A DNA stretch of 64,000 bases from Priestia megaterium (lineage in GTDB: Bacteria > Bacillota > Bacilli > Bacillales > Bacillaceae_H), in the NCBI RefSeq assembly GCF_023824195.1, contig NZ_CP085442.1:720001-784000 (forward strand), written 5' to 3'. The notes below the pieces were generated by a model. It did no database searches and was not told where the DNA came from. It saw nothing but the letters and a program-made list of their open reading frames with translations. This document shows positions 17,633 through 25,619 of the stretch, piece by piece. The position numbers and the translations under genes are program-made. Position 1 is the first letter of the stretch. Every line of letters starts with the position of its first letter.

Positions 17633-17648
17633 GAGGCCGGTTTTTCGT
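17617..17648 (+). terminator. Intrinsic terminator overlapping the end of the Lrp-type gene
   Basis: AAAAACCGACC / GGCCGGTTTTT, spanning the stop codon. Confidence 0.8.
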
Positions 17649-17659
17649 GTAAGGACATA

Positions 17660-18415
17660 TTAATAAAATCCTTTAATAATATAAAAATGATTTTGTAAAA
17701 TATCAGGTATTTCTTCTTCTGAAACGTTCCTTTTCGTCTTTTTTTCGCCATCTGTGACAGTTAGCGTTTCACCAGAGAGGGTAATGCGCCCTGTAGGTGT
17801 TGCAATCGTAACAAGACGTTTGTGTACAAACGGAGAATCGGCTGACGTTTGATTGAACTCACACATGGGAGTAAAGTCAGTCAGTTTCTTAGGAAGCGTA
17901 GACACACGGTACAACGTTTTCCATACATCATCTTCCCATCGCTGCAAATCATACGTATGTTCAGCAACGTTTGTCATACGATAAGAGCCGCTTACATCTT
18001 TCACTACTTCGCCATTTAGAGGCATTGGTTTGCGAACAGAATCCCCAAATCCAACGTCTACGATGTAAGACTGATTTTCAATCGTCACCAGGTTTGTAGC
18101 GTGACTTCCTTCAATGGTCCACGTGCCGTCGGGTTTTTTGACGGTAGCTGAAACGTAAGAGACTTTATATCCGCTTTCTTTTAACAGCCAGCCAAATAGA
18201 CCGTTTAATTCGTAGCAGAATCCTCCACGCAAATTTACAATTACTTTTTGAAAAATTCGTTCTAAATCAATTATAATAGGGGTTTGAGACAGAACATCTA
18301 AGTTCTCAAAAGGAACATGAAGCATGTGTTTGTTCTGTAAAGCAGCTAAGCTTTCATACGTTGGGCTATCCGGTTTCTTAGCTAAAAACCGACTAAAATA
18401 ATAATTAATATTCAT
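17660..18415 (-). CDS. nat: Arylamine N-acetyltransferase (NAT)
   Basis: 251 aa, usual NAT length. Transfers acetyl from acetyl-CoA to arylamines or hydrazines. The catalytic triad is visible: Cys in RGGFCYELN (about 69), His in GSHATNLV (about 107) and Asp in VDVGFGD (about 122). The N-terminal HVPFENLDVL motif is also present. The ATG at 18415 follows AGAGGTG; a GTG inside that site is an unlikely start. It is 20 nt from the DsbA-like gene, which is upstream on the same strand, so they may be co-transcribed. Confidence 0.92.
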   Translation of the reverse strand: MNINYYFSRFLAKKPDSPTYESLAALQNKHMLHVPFENLDVLSQTPIIIDLERIFQKVIVNLRGGFCYELNGLFGWLLKESGYKVSYVSATVKKPDGTWTIEGSHATNLVTIENQSYIVDVGFGDSVRKPMPLNGEVVKDVSGSYRMTNVAEHTYDLQRWEDDVWKTLYRVSTLPKKLTDFTPMCEFNQTSADSPFVHKRLVTIATPTGRITLSGETLTVTDGEKKTKRNVSEEEIPDILQNHFYIIKGFY

Positions 18416-18435
18416 CAAATGCACCTCTTAGTAAA

Positions 18436-19047
18436 TCATTTCTCTCTGTCTTTAGCAGAACGTTCATGTAACAGCGCTTTTTCGATTGTCTCTTTGGAAG
18501 CGAATCCTTGAAGTACACGGCTGCCAATTTTTAAAGTTGGTACTTTCGTTACATGAGCATCTTCATACGCATGAACTAAGCTATCTTTATGAACTTGTTC
18601 GAACGTCCGGTCTTTTAAGATACGTGTAAATATTTCTTTATCTAAATGCAAGGAATCAGCGATTTCTGCTAAGACTTCAATCTGGCTAATATCTTTTTCA
18701 TCTTCCCAATAAGCTTTAAAAACAGCATCTACATAGGCACTTTCTTGACCATGTTTTTTAGCAAAATGAAAGCCTTCATGCGCTAAATGAGTGCGCGGGA
18801 CTGAGGACATGTCCGGCATATTTATTTCTATGTGTAGCTGTTGTGCTAAGGGAGCTATCGATTGATTCCAAGGTCTCTCTAAAAAATCTTCTATTTGCTC
18901 CATCTGCTGGGCTGGCTCAGGACAAAGTTCAAAAGGCTTCCATTTAATCTCAGCTTTTTGTTCTTTAATGACTTCTCTTAAAGGCTTAGTGGCTAGAAAA
19001 CATAGTGGACAGACAAAATCAAAATAAAATTCAATATGCGCTTTCAT
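18436..19047 (-). CDS. DsbA-family (FrnE-like) thiol oxidoreductase
   Basis: 203 aa, thioredoxin fold with a helical insert, no signal peptide, hence cytosolic FrnE/2-hydroxychromene isomerase-like. The active site is CPLC in FDFVCPLCFLATKPL (residues about 10-20). The cis-Pro loop is THVTKVPTLKIGSRVLQGFAS-like near the C-terminus. Likely a dithiol/disulfide oxidoreductase or a glutathione/bacillithiol-linked enzyme; the partner is unknown. Probably an operon with nat. Confidence 0.85.
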   Translation of the reverse strand: MKAHIEFYFDFVCPLCFLATKPLREVIKEQKAEIKWKPFELCPEPAQQMEQIEDFLERPWNQSIAPLAQQLHIEINMPDMSSVPRTHLAHEGFHFAKKHGQESAYVDAVFKAYWEDEKDISQIEVLAEIADSLHLDKEIFTRILKDRTFEQVHKDSLVHAYEDAHVTKVPTLKIGSRVLQGFASKETIEKALLHERSAKDREK

Positions 19048-19129
19048 ACCGTCACGCTCCTTTATGGCATGTTCTTATTTTATCAAAACTAAAGACGATC
19101 CTTCCAACTTGGGAACTGTGGAAAAATAG

Positions 19130-19159
19130 TTGACAAAATTGGATAACTCTTTCTATAAT
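19130..19159 (+). promoter_or_regulatory. Sigma-A promoter for tRNA-Val
   Basis: TTGACA (19130-19135) and TATAAT (19154-19159), both consensus, 18-nt spacer, ending 18 nt before the tRNA. Confidence 0.85.
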
Positions 19160-19177
19160 ATAGTCAATACATATCAC

Positions 19178-19249
19178 GAGCGATTAGTTCAGTGGGAGAA
19201 TACATCCTTGACAGGGATGGGGTCGGGGGTTCGAATCCCTCATCGCTCA
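19178..19249 (+). tRNA. tRNA-Val (anticodon GAC)
   Basis: A 72-nt cloverleaf. Acceptor GAGCGAT/ATCGCTC; D stem GTTC/GAAT; anticodon stem CATCC/GGATG with loop TTGACAG (GAC, Val); T arm GGGGG-TTCGAAT-CCCTC. The discriminator is A, followed by TACCA, so CCA is not encoded at the right place and must be added. It stands alone with its own promoter and terminator. Confidence 0.92.
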
Positions 19250-19252
19250 TAC

Positions 19253-19290
19253 CAAAGCCGTTTTCTTATTAATAAGAGAGCGGCTTTTCT
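19253..19290 (+). terminator. Intrinsic terminator after tRNA-Val
   Basis: AAAGCCG..CTTATTAATAAG..CGGCTTTT stem followed by pyrimidines. Confidence 0.75.
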
Positions 19291-19417
19291 CTTTCGTTTG
19301 ACAAACCAATGCTATATTAAATCTTGAGCGCGTATAGAAGAATTAAAGTATAATGAAACATAGTGCATCAGGTCATGATAAAGATAATCACTAATTTAAA
19401 ATAAATGAGGGTACAAA

Positions 19418-20863
19418 ATGAATCAAAGAAGTTTTAGTCAATATGGTCTTAGTGACAAGGTAGCTAAGGCGCTTTCTAGCCTGCAATACAACCATCCTAC
19501 GGAAGTACAGAGCAAGGTGCTTCCCATTGCGCTAGAAGAAAGAGATGTTGTCGTGAAGTCTCAAACAGGAAGTGGAAAAACGGCTTCCTTTGGCATTCCA
19601 CTGTGTGAATTAGTTAACTGGGAAGAAAATAAGCCCCAAGCCTTAGTGTTAACACCTACACGAGAGCTGGCTGCGCAGGTAAAAGAAGACATTACAAATA
19701 TCGGCCGTTTTAAGCGAATTAAAGCAGCAGCTGTCTACGGAAAATCACCATTTGCCAAGCAAAAAGTAGAATTAAAGCAAAAAACACATATTGTTGTAGG
19801 TACGCCTGGACGAGTGCTTGATCATATAGAAAAAGAAACGCTTGCATTAGAGAAAATTCGTTATTTGGTTATTGATGAAGCAGATGAAATGCTAAATATG
19901 GGTTTTATTGACCAAGTGGAAGCAATTATTCAACATCTTCCTAGTGAGCGTGTAACGATGCTTTTCTCCGCTACGCTTCCTGAAGATATTGAAGAGCTTT
20001 CTCGCAAATATATGAAGAAGCCGGTGGATATTGAAATCAAAGCGAATGGATTGACGACAAGCACGATTGACCATTCTGTTATATCAGTAGAAAATGAACG
20101 TAAATTTGAACTGCTGAAAGACGTAACCACAGTAGAAAACCCGGACAGCTGCATCATTTTTTGCCGCACGCAAGAGCAGGTAAATACGCTGTTAGATGAT
20201 TTAGATGATCTTGGGTATCCTTGTGATAAAATTCACGGGGCAATGGTGCAAGAAGACCGTTTTGAGGTTATGAATGATTTCAAAAAAGGTAAATTCCGCT
20301 ATTTAGTGGCGACAGATGTAGCTGCGAGAGGCATTGATATTGATAATATCACACATGTTATTAACTACGACCTTCCGTTAGAAAAAGAAAGCTACGTTCA
20401 CCGTACAGGAAGAACGGGACGTGCCGGTAAAAAAGGAAAAGCTATCACATTTGTAACGCCTTATGAAGAGAGAATGCTATCGGAAATTGAAGAATATATT
20501 GGTTTTTCGATTCCCGCATCTACTCCTCCTTCTAAAGAAGAAGTACAGCAGGCAGCATCCGCTTTTAACGAAAAAATCAATGAGCGTCCAGAAGTTAAAA
20601 AAGATAAAAGCGAGTCATTAAATAAAGACATTATGAAGCTGTATTTTAACGGAGGAAAGAAAAAGAAAATTCGAGCAGTCGATTTTGTAGGAACAATTGC
20701 GAAATTAGACGGAGTAACCGCAGACGATATTGGAATTATTACAATCCAAGAAAATGTCTCGTATGTAGAGATTCTGAATGGAAAAGGTCCCAAAGTGTTA
20801 CAAGCAATGAAGAACAAAACAATTAAAGGAAAGAAATTAAAAGTTCATAAAGCGATTAAATAG
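19418..20863 (+). CDS. dbpA: DEAD-box ATP-dependent RNA helicase DbpA (YxiN)
   Basis: 481 aa. DEAD-box core: Q-motif Phe/Gln region at the N-terminus, Walker A SQTGSGKT (about 48-55), [18 protein letters not shown] (VIDEADEML), SAT (LFSATLP), then [12 protein letters not shown] and [13 protein letters not shown]. The last 75 residues ([19 protein letters not shown]...KLKVHKAIK) are the DbpA RNA-binding domain that binds hairpin 92 of 23S rRNA, so the protein acts in large-subunit ribosome assembly. Length matches B. subtilis YxiN. Preceded by its own leader, ends at a terminator. Confidence 0.95.
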   Translation: MNQRSFSQYGLSDKVAKALSSLQYNHPTEVQSKVLPIALEERDVVVKSQTGSGKTASFGIPLCELVNWEENKPQALVLTPTRELAAQVKEDITNIGRFKRIKAAAVYGKSPFAKQKVELKQKTHIVVGTPGRVLDHIEKETLALEKIRYLVIDEADEMLNMGFIDQVEAIIQHLPSERVTMLFSATLPEDIEELSRKYMKKPVDIEIKANGLTTSTIDHSVISVENERKFELLKDVTTVENPDSCIIFCRTQEQVNTLLDDLDDLGYPCDKIHGAMVQEDRFEVMNDFKKGKFRYLVATDVAARGIDIDNITHVINYDLPLEKESYVHRTGRTGRAGKKGKAITFVTPYEERMLSEIEEYIGFSIPASTPPSKEEVQQAASAFNEKINERPEVKKDKSESLNKDIMKLYFNGGKKKKIRAVDFVGTIAKLDGVTADDIGIITIQENVSYVEILNGKGPKVLQAMKNKTIKGKKLKVHKAIK

Positions 20864-20870
20864 CAGAAGG

Positions 20871-20899
20871 AAGTCCATCTTTTTAAAGATGGGCTTTAT
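20871..20899 (+). terminator. Intrinsic terminator after dbpA
   Basis: AAGTCCATCTTT/AAAGATGGGCTTT followed by ATTT. Confidence 0.7.
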
Positions 20900-20927
20900 T
20901 TATACAGCCAATAAAGGAGTTGAGAGT

Positions 20928-21557
20928 ATGAAGTACATAAAAGAAGCGTGTGTAGAAGGGTATGAGCAGGCAAAAAAAGCAGAAAAGCTAGGAGTAGACC
21001 GCATTGAATTATGTGACAATCTCAGTCAAGGAGGCACTACGCCAAGTTACGGCACCATTCAATATGCAAGCGAACATCTTGATACAGATATCAACGTGAT
21101 TATTCGCCCAAGAAGCGGCAACTTTGTATATTCGGAAGCAGAATTTCAAATTATGAAAAAAGACGTTAAAGCATGTAAAGACCTTGGAGTAAATGGAGTA
21201 GTATTCGGCATATTAACAGAAAAAAGTGAAATCGACTACGGGCGTACTAAAGAGTTAATAACAGAAGCTCGTCCTTTAAGCATTACGTTTCATATGGCAT
21301 TTGATGAGATTAAAGATAAATACAAAGCCATTGATATACTTAGTGAATTGGGAGCAGACCGTATTTTGACAAAAGGAGGGAAAGGATCTGCTTTGCAAAA
21401 TCTGCATATGATCCGAGAATTGATTACATATGCTAATGACCGTATTATTATTTTGCCCGGCGGAGGAATTCATGAAGGCAACGCAGAGCGGGTTATGAAA
21501 GAAACAAAAGCAACTGAATTACACGGAACAAAAATTGTAGGAGATTTATCCTGTTAA
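20928..21557 (+). CDS. cutC: CutC-family protein
   Basis: 209 aa, TIM-barrel CutC fold. Signs: EACVEGYEQAKKAEKLGVDRIELCDNLSQGGTTPSYG, VIIRPRSGNFVYS, FHMAFDE, and ADRILTKGGKGSAL followed by ILPGGGI. Named for copper tolerance in E. coli, but the molecular activity is not settled and a direct copper role has been doubted. The ATG at 20928 has AAAGGAG 8 nt upstream. Single gene ending at a shared terminator. Confidence 0.9.
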   Translation: MKYIKEACVEGYEQAKKAEKLGVDRIELCDNLSQGGTTPSYGTIQYASEHLDTDINVIIRPRSGNFVYSEAEFQIMKKDVKACKDLGVNGVVFGILTEKSEIDYGRTKELITEARPLSITFHMAFDEIKDKYKAIDILSELGADRILTKGGKGSALQNLHMIRELITYANDRIIILPGGGIHEGNAERVMKETKATELHGTKIVGDLSC

Positions 21558-21558
21558 A

Positions 21559-21593
21559 TAAAAAAGCTGTTCCAAAAGGAACAGTTTTTTTAT
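21559..21593. terminator. Bidirectional terminator
   Basis: AAAAAGCTGTTCC/GGAACAGTTTTTT between convergent cutC and the amino acid permease. Confidence 0.9.
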
Positions 21594-22981
21594 TTTGATG
21601 TATTTTCTTTTGCTGCTAAGCTGCTCGTCACTTTTGTACGTTGAAAGAAAAAAGAACCTACGACGAGTACAGCAATTAAAAGAGTTAAGAAGAACTGAGA
21701 ACGTAATGAATCAATAAATGCCATGGCAATAAAAATACTAGTGATGGCAAGGATTGTAGCGTAAGTTAAGTAAGGAAATAACCACATTTTAATTTTTAAT
21801 GCTTCGGGATTTTCTTTTTCATATTTTTTTCTCATTTTAATCTGTGAAAATGCAATAACAAGATATACAAGAAGCGCTACGCCGCCTGATGCATTGACTA
21901 AGAACAAAAAGATTTTGTCCGGTGAAATGTAGTTAAAGATGACGCTAACGTACGAGATAACTGTACATGCTAATATCGCGCTAACCGGCACGCCTTTTTT
22001 ATTTAATTTTGAAAAGCTTTTTGGCGCATCACCGTTTTGAGACATGGAAAACAGCATGCGAGAACTTGTATACAGACCAGAATTCAGACAGGAAAGAACG
22101 GCTGTTAAAATAATAAAGTTCATAATTTGAGCTGCGGCCGGTATATTCACTAATTCAAGAATAGATACAAATGGGCTTTTCATTAGGTTTGACGAATTCC
22201 ATGGAAGAACCGTTACTAAAATAAAAATAGATCCTAAATAGAAAAACAAAATGCGATAAATAACGGTATTGGTCGCAATGGTAATGGCTTTTTCAGGCTG
22301 AGACGATTCACCTGCTGCGGTTGCGACAATTTCTGTTCCCATAAAGGAGAACATGACAAGGGCAATTCCTAAAAATACAGAGCTAATTCCATTCGGTAAA
22401 AAGCCGCCTTTGTGCAAAAGGTTGGAAGTACCGGGAGAATCAATTCCTGGAATGAATCCACAAATAATAGCTATACCTAAAAGTAAAAAAAGAACGATAC
22501 TGACGACTTTAATGAGGGAAAACCAATATTCAAATTCTCCGAAAGATTTAACAGAGTACAGATTGGTCATCGTTAATAAAAAAGTAAGAGCCAGGCTTAC
22601 TCCCCAAGACGGTAAAGACGGGAACCAGTATTGAATAATATTTGCACCTGCAATGGCTTCAACAGCAATAACGATAACCCAGAAAAACCAGTAGAGCCAG
22701 CCAATCGTGTAGCCGGCCCAAGGACCTAATGCCTCTTTTGCATAAGTGGAAAAAGAACCGCTCGAAGGATTTGCAGTAGACATTTCGCCAAGCATTCGCA
22801 TAACTAAAATAACGAGCAAACCGGCAAATGCGTACGAAAAAATAGAGCCCGGTCCAGCGGTGTTAATGAGTGATCCGCTTCCGATAAACAATCCAGCCCC
22901 AATAATTCCTCCAAGAGAAATCATGGTGATGTGCCTGATCTTTAACTCTTTTTTTAACTGTGGCTGTGTATCGCTGTTCAA
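21590..22981 (-). CDS. APC-family amino acid permease (GabP/AAT type)
   Basis: 463 aa with 12 predicted membrane segments. The amino acid permease signature is clear: LKIRHITMISLGGIIGAGLFIGSGSLI, GPGSIFSYAFAGLLVILVMRMLGEM, then FSFMGTEIVATAAGES and SSRMLFSMSQNGDAPKSF. A proton-coupled importer of the group holding GabP, RocE and AnsP; the substrate is not certain, with GABA or another small amino acid likeliest. A candidate structured leader with an intrinsic terminator lies about 100 nt upstream (see 23083-23217). Confidence 0.87.
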   Translation of the reverse strand: MNSDTQPQLKKELKIRHITMISLGGIIGAGLFIGSGSLINTAGPGSIFSYAFAGLLVILVMRMLGEMSTANPSSGSFSTYAKEALGPWAGYTIGWLYWFFWVIVIAVEAIAGANIIQYWFPSLPSWGVSLALTFLLTMTNLYSVKSFGEFEYWFSLIKVVSIVLFLLLGIAIICGFIPGIDSPGTSNLLHKGGFLPNGISSVFLGIALVMFSFMGTEIVATAAGESSQPEKAITIATNTVIYRILFFYLGSIFILVTVLPWNSSNLMKSPFVSILELVNIPAAAQIMNFIILTAVLSCLNSGLYTSSRMLFSMSQNGDAPKSFSKLNKKGVPVSAILACTVISYVSVIFNYISPDKIFLFLVNASGGVALLVYLVIAFSQIKMRKKYEKENPEALKIKMWLFPYLTYATILAITSIFIAMAFIDSLRSQFFLTLLIAVLVVGSFFFQRTKVTSSLAAKENTSK

Positions 22982-23082
22982 TCGTAAAACCCCCTAATGT
23001 AATCTGAATTTTTAGTTAATATAGAGAATTATAGTATGTTGTCAGGCATAAGGACAGGATATTGTTAGAAGTTCTTTCATAT

Positions 23083-23217
23083 AAAAAACCGGATATGAAT
23101 TGTTGCATTCATATCCGGCTTACTCTGACACAGACATTCATTATGCGTATAAAGTACCTGATTAGCGTCTTTTTTCTTTACTATGATAAGCAATCTAGAT
23201 GAATGTCTTATGAATGT
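23083..23217 (-). promoter_or_regulatory. Candidate structured leader/attenuator upstream of the amino acid permease
   Basis: Read on the minus strand: a perfect 10-bp pair AGACATTCAT (23208-23199) with ATGAATGTCT (23141-23132) encloses 57 nt, followed by a terminator-type hairpin AGCCGGATATGAAT/ATTCATATCCGGTTTTTT (23120-23083). The next minus-strand gene starts 100 nt further on. The order aptamer-like helix then terminator fits a riboswitch or attenuator. I do not recognise a known class (no T-box, lysine, glycine or purine core). It could instead end a small minus-strand RNA. Confidence 0.45.
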
Positions 23218-23331
23218 TAGCTGAAAATCAGCTGAATGATCGTTTTAGATATTTTAATCGAAAGAGGTATAAATCCAAGTAAAGGATACTGCAGAATAAG
23301 TTTCAAACTCTCTGCAAAGCGTTAAATGCGG

Positions 23332-23355
23332 GTTTCCCTTTCTGAAAACGGGTAT
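23332..23355 (+). promoter_or_regulatory. SigB-type promoter of the general stress gene
   Basis: GTTTCC (23332-23337), 12 nt, GGGTAT (23350-23355): close to the SigB consensus GTTTAA-N12/14-GGGWAW. It lies about 75 nt before the yflT-like gene, which is SigB-dependent in B. subtilis. Confidence 0.75.
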
Positions 23356-23430
23356 ATATAGTAGTAAGAAGTTTATTCTTTTGCTAAGTATAAAAGAAAG
23401 ATGTGCGATAGAAACAGGAGGTTATAAATA

Positions 23431-23769
23431 ATGAAACATGTTGAAGTAGTAGAAAACGGAGCGAATATTAACGAAGCAGTTAATCAATTTGCAGATAAAG
23501 GTTTTGAGAAAAATGAAGTATACGTGTTTACCTATGACAAGGAAAATTCTAAAAATTTAACAGAAGTAACGGACACAAATATTATTCGACTGTCTGAAGA
23601 AGGTCCTTTACATTCAGCAGCGAGTTTATTTTTAACAAGAGAAGATGAGCTTCGAACAAAAATGGCTTCACTAGGCTTATCAAAAGCCGAAACAAAAAAA
23701 TATGAAGAAGAGTTAAAGAAAGGCAGTGCGATTGTAGTGGCTGCTACAGGAGAAAGAAAAGACGTTTAA
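23431..23769 (+). CDS. yflT: General stress protein 17M-like (YflT family)
   Basis: 112 aa, soluble, acidic/basic mix. The beginning VEVVENGANINEAVNQFADKGFEKNEVYVFTYDKENSKNLTEVTDTN and the end YEEELKKGSAIVVAA match the YflT (GsP17M) family, whose domain resembles the N-terminal fold of heat-induced stress proteins. Molecular role unknown. AGGAGG lies 10 nt upstream of the ATG, and a SigB-type promoter precedes it, agreeing with a general stress gene. Followed 11 nt after its stop by repeat copy B with a terminator. Confidence 0.87.
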   Translation: MKHVEVVENGANINEAVNQFADKGFEKNEVYVFTYDKENSKNLTEVTDTNIIRLSEEGPLHSAASLFLTREDELRTKMASLGLSKAETKKYEEELKKGSAIVVAATGERKDV

Positions 23770-23780
23770 TTTTAATAGAG

Positions 23781-23960
23781 GCTAGGGCAAAAGTAGTTTA
23801 GTTGAAGGAAGATCCGAACGCGTTTGATTCTTGATGGAGAATCAAACGTGTTCGGATTTTTTTATGGGGACGGTGTAACAAGTGATCTATACGAGCTCCT
23901 TTATCCCATTTGTTCGTCTTTAGATTCAATTGATTTCGTTATGTCTCACACTCTTTTTTG
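23781..23960 (+). repeat. Dispersed MITE-like repeat, copy B (internally shortened)
   Basis: Begins GCTAGGGCAAAAGTAGTTTAG 11 nt after the yflT stop and ends GTTCGTCTTTAGATTC...GTTATGTCTCA. It has the same ends as copies A and C but lacks most of the GC-rich middle (about 90 bp shorter). A terminator hairpin lies at 23812-23857. Confidence 0.8.
23812..23864 (+). terminator. Intrinsic terminator inside repeat copy B
   Basis: 18-bp stem ATCCGAACGCGTTTGATT / AATCAAACGTGTTCGGAT then seven T. It ends the yflT transcript. Confidence 0.9.
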
Positions 23961-23985
23961 TTTTTTCCAATATATGATTGATAAA

Positions 23986-24025
23986 ACTAATGGTATTAGT
24001 TAAAATGAAAACTAATACCATTAGT
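23986..24025 (+). promoter_or_regulatory. Double operator for the MBL/TetR operon
   Basis: ACTAATGGTATTAGT (23986-24000) and ACTAATACCATTAGT (24011-24025) are reverse complements of one another, each a palindrome, with centres 25 bp apart. This is typical of TetR-family operators; the TetR gene is the second gene of the operon, so autoregulation is likely. Confidence 0.75.
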
Positions 24026-24053
24026 TTTTATTTTGATAATAGGGGATGAGGAA

Positions 24054-24776
24054 ATGAGAATAGTTCGTGAGAGAATGTTGTATCAACTGACGTTTTTGCC
24101 TCGCTTTTTTCCAGTGAATTGTTATTTAGTCGAAGAGAAAAACAGTCTTACATTAATTGATGCAGCTCTTCCTTACAGCGCGTCAGGTATTTTGAAAGCT
24201 GCAGATCAAATTGGAAAACCGATTACTCGAATTGTTTTTACACATACTCATGAAGATCACATCGGAGCGATTGATAATTTGAAGAAAAGTTTGCCGAATG
24301 CTTCTGTTTATATGTCGCAAAGAGATTATCGATTATTTTCAGGAGATTTCACACTCGATTCTGAAGAACCTCAAAACCCAATCCGTGGAGGAATACCAAA
24401 ACTAGGAAAGATTTCAACTAAAATTGATCATTTCATCGAAGAAGAGTCTTATATAGGCTCACTTGCTCCTATTTTTACACCTGGACATACACCTGGGTCT
24501 ATGTCTTTTTTAGACCAGAGAACGAACGCATTAATTGCCGGAGATTCTTTCCAAGTGCGAGGAGGAATTGCGGTATCAGGTCAGTTAAAACCGCTGTTTC
24601 CGTTTCCTGCCTTTGGAACGTGGAGCAAAGAGCTAGCGCTTAAAAGTGCAGAAAAGCTATATGAACTAAACCCGTCACTTCTTGCTGTTGGACACGGAAG
24701 AATTCTTTCTCAGCCGCTAAAATTGATGGAAAAAGCAATACAACAAGCAAAAGTAAAAATAGAAAAAAGGAGATGA
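24054..24776 (+). CDS. MBL-fold metallo-hydrolase
   Basis: 240 aa, metallo-beta-lactamase fold. The metal motif is THTHEDHIGA (HxHxDH, about 70-79), with further ligands in FTPGHTPGSM and AGDSFQ and the final His in AVGHGRIL. Close to YflN/YtnP-like hydrolases; the substrate is unknown (a lactone, ester or thioester is possible). The ATG at 24054 has AGGGG 8 nt upstream. Four nt separate it from the TetR-family gene, and a paired operator lies 30-70 nt upstream, so the enzyme is probably induced by its substrate or a xenobiotic. Confidence 0.87.
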   Translation: MRIVRERMLYQLTFLPRFFPVNCYLVEEKNSLTLIDAALPYSASGILKAADQIGKPITRIVFTHTHEDHIGAIDNLKKSLPNASVYMSQRDYRLFSGDFTLDSEEPQNPIRGGIPKLGKISTKIDHFIEEESYIGSLAPIFTPGHTPGSMSFLDQRTNALIAGDSFQVRGGIAVSGQLKPLFPFPAFGTWSKELALKSAEKLYELNPSLLAVGHGRILSQPLKLMEKAIQQAKVKIEKRR

Positions 24777-24780
24777 AGGG

Positions 24781-25359
24781 ATGTCGCCACGACAAGGACT
24801 AGATTTCAAAAAGGTTATTCAAACAGGTGAAAATTTAGCCAATCGTGAAGGATTTTATGCTGTTACAATTGCTTCATTAGCCAAAGAATTAAATGTTCGT
24901 CCACCGTCTTTATATAACCATATAAAAGGGTTAGAAGAGCTGCGCAAAGAACTGGCTTTAAGTGGACTGCAGCAGCTATATCATCTTTTAAAAAGTGCTG
25001 TTGAACATGCTTCTGCAGAAGACGCTGTTTATCAGCTAAGTAAAGCGTACGTTTCATTTGTAAGAAAGTCTCCGGGAATATACGAAGCAACGGCAACGGT
25101 AGCACCAAGGATACAGGATGAAGAAGTACAAAAAGCATCTGATAACATTGTGCTTTTAGTGCTGGATGTGTTGAAACCGTATCATCTTCCGGAAAATGAA
25201 GCCCTTCATGCTGTTAGAAGTCTTCGCAGCATTTTACATGGGTTTTCTTCTTTGGAGCAGAAAGGGGGATTTGGAATGTCATTAAGTACTGATGAGACAC
25301 TAGATTTTTTAACCCGTACGTTTGTATTAGGGCTACATCGGTATAAACAGACCACATAA
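24781..25359 (+). CDS. TetR-family repressor with WHG-type C-terminal domain
   Basis: 192 aa. N-terminal HTH: GLDFKKVIQTGENLANREGFYAVTIASLAKELNVRPPSLYNHIKGLEELRKELA (about 4-60). The C-terminal part (YVSFVRKSPGIYEATATVAP, LRSILHGFSSLEQKGGFGM) matches the TetR_C WHG ligand domain. ATG with GGAGATGAAGGG upstream; coupled to the MBL gene. It most likely represses the operon at the two ACTAAT-type palindromes at 23986-24025. Confidence 0.9.
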   Translation: MSPRQGLDFKKVIQTGENLANREGFYAVTIASLAKELNVRPPSLYNHIKGLEELRKELALSGLQQLYHLLKSAVEHASAEDAVYQLSKAYVSFVRKSPGIYEATATVAPRIQDEEVQKASDNIVLLVLDVLKPYHLPENEALHAVRSLRSILHGFSSLEQKGGFGMSLSTDETLDFLTRTFVLGLHRYKQTT

Positions 25360-25484
25360 ATTTCATTAATGCCACTAAGCCTAATGCTTTAGTTGAAATT
25401 GAAAAAAAAGAGAAAGAATGATAGATTACAAATAAAGACATTTATTCCTATCGTTTTAGGGTTGTTACTGATGAAGCAGGCAAA

Positions 25485-25549
25485 ACCTAAGCTGCAAGGA
25501 CAGAAAAAGGTAGTTTCTGTTTGTTGCTGTTTAGGTATTTTTTGTTTTT
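25485..25549 (+). terminator. Intrinsic terminator between tetR and licR
   Basis: Stems ACCTAA/TTAGGT and ACAGAAA/TTTCTGT followed by ATTTTTTG. The remaining stretch 25360-25484 shows nothing else clear. Confidence 0.7.
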
Positions 25550-25619
25550 ATTTAAAATAACCAGCCCTTTTCATTTGTTTTATAAGGGGGAAATCTTCTG
25601 AGAATGGAGAGAAGCAAAC

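Noticed and set aside
23083..23217. Known riboswitch (T-box, lysine, glycine, purine) ahead of the amino acid permease
   Set aside because: None of their conserved cores is present on the minus strand; only a generic helix plus terminator can be supported.
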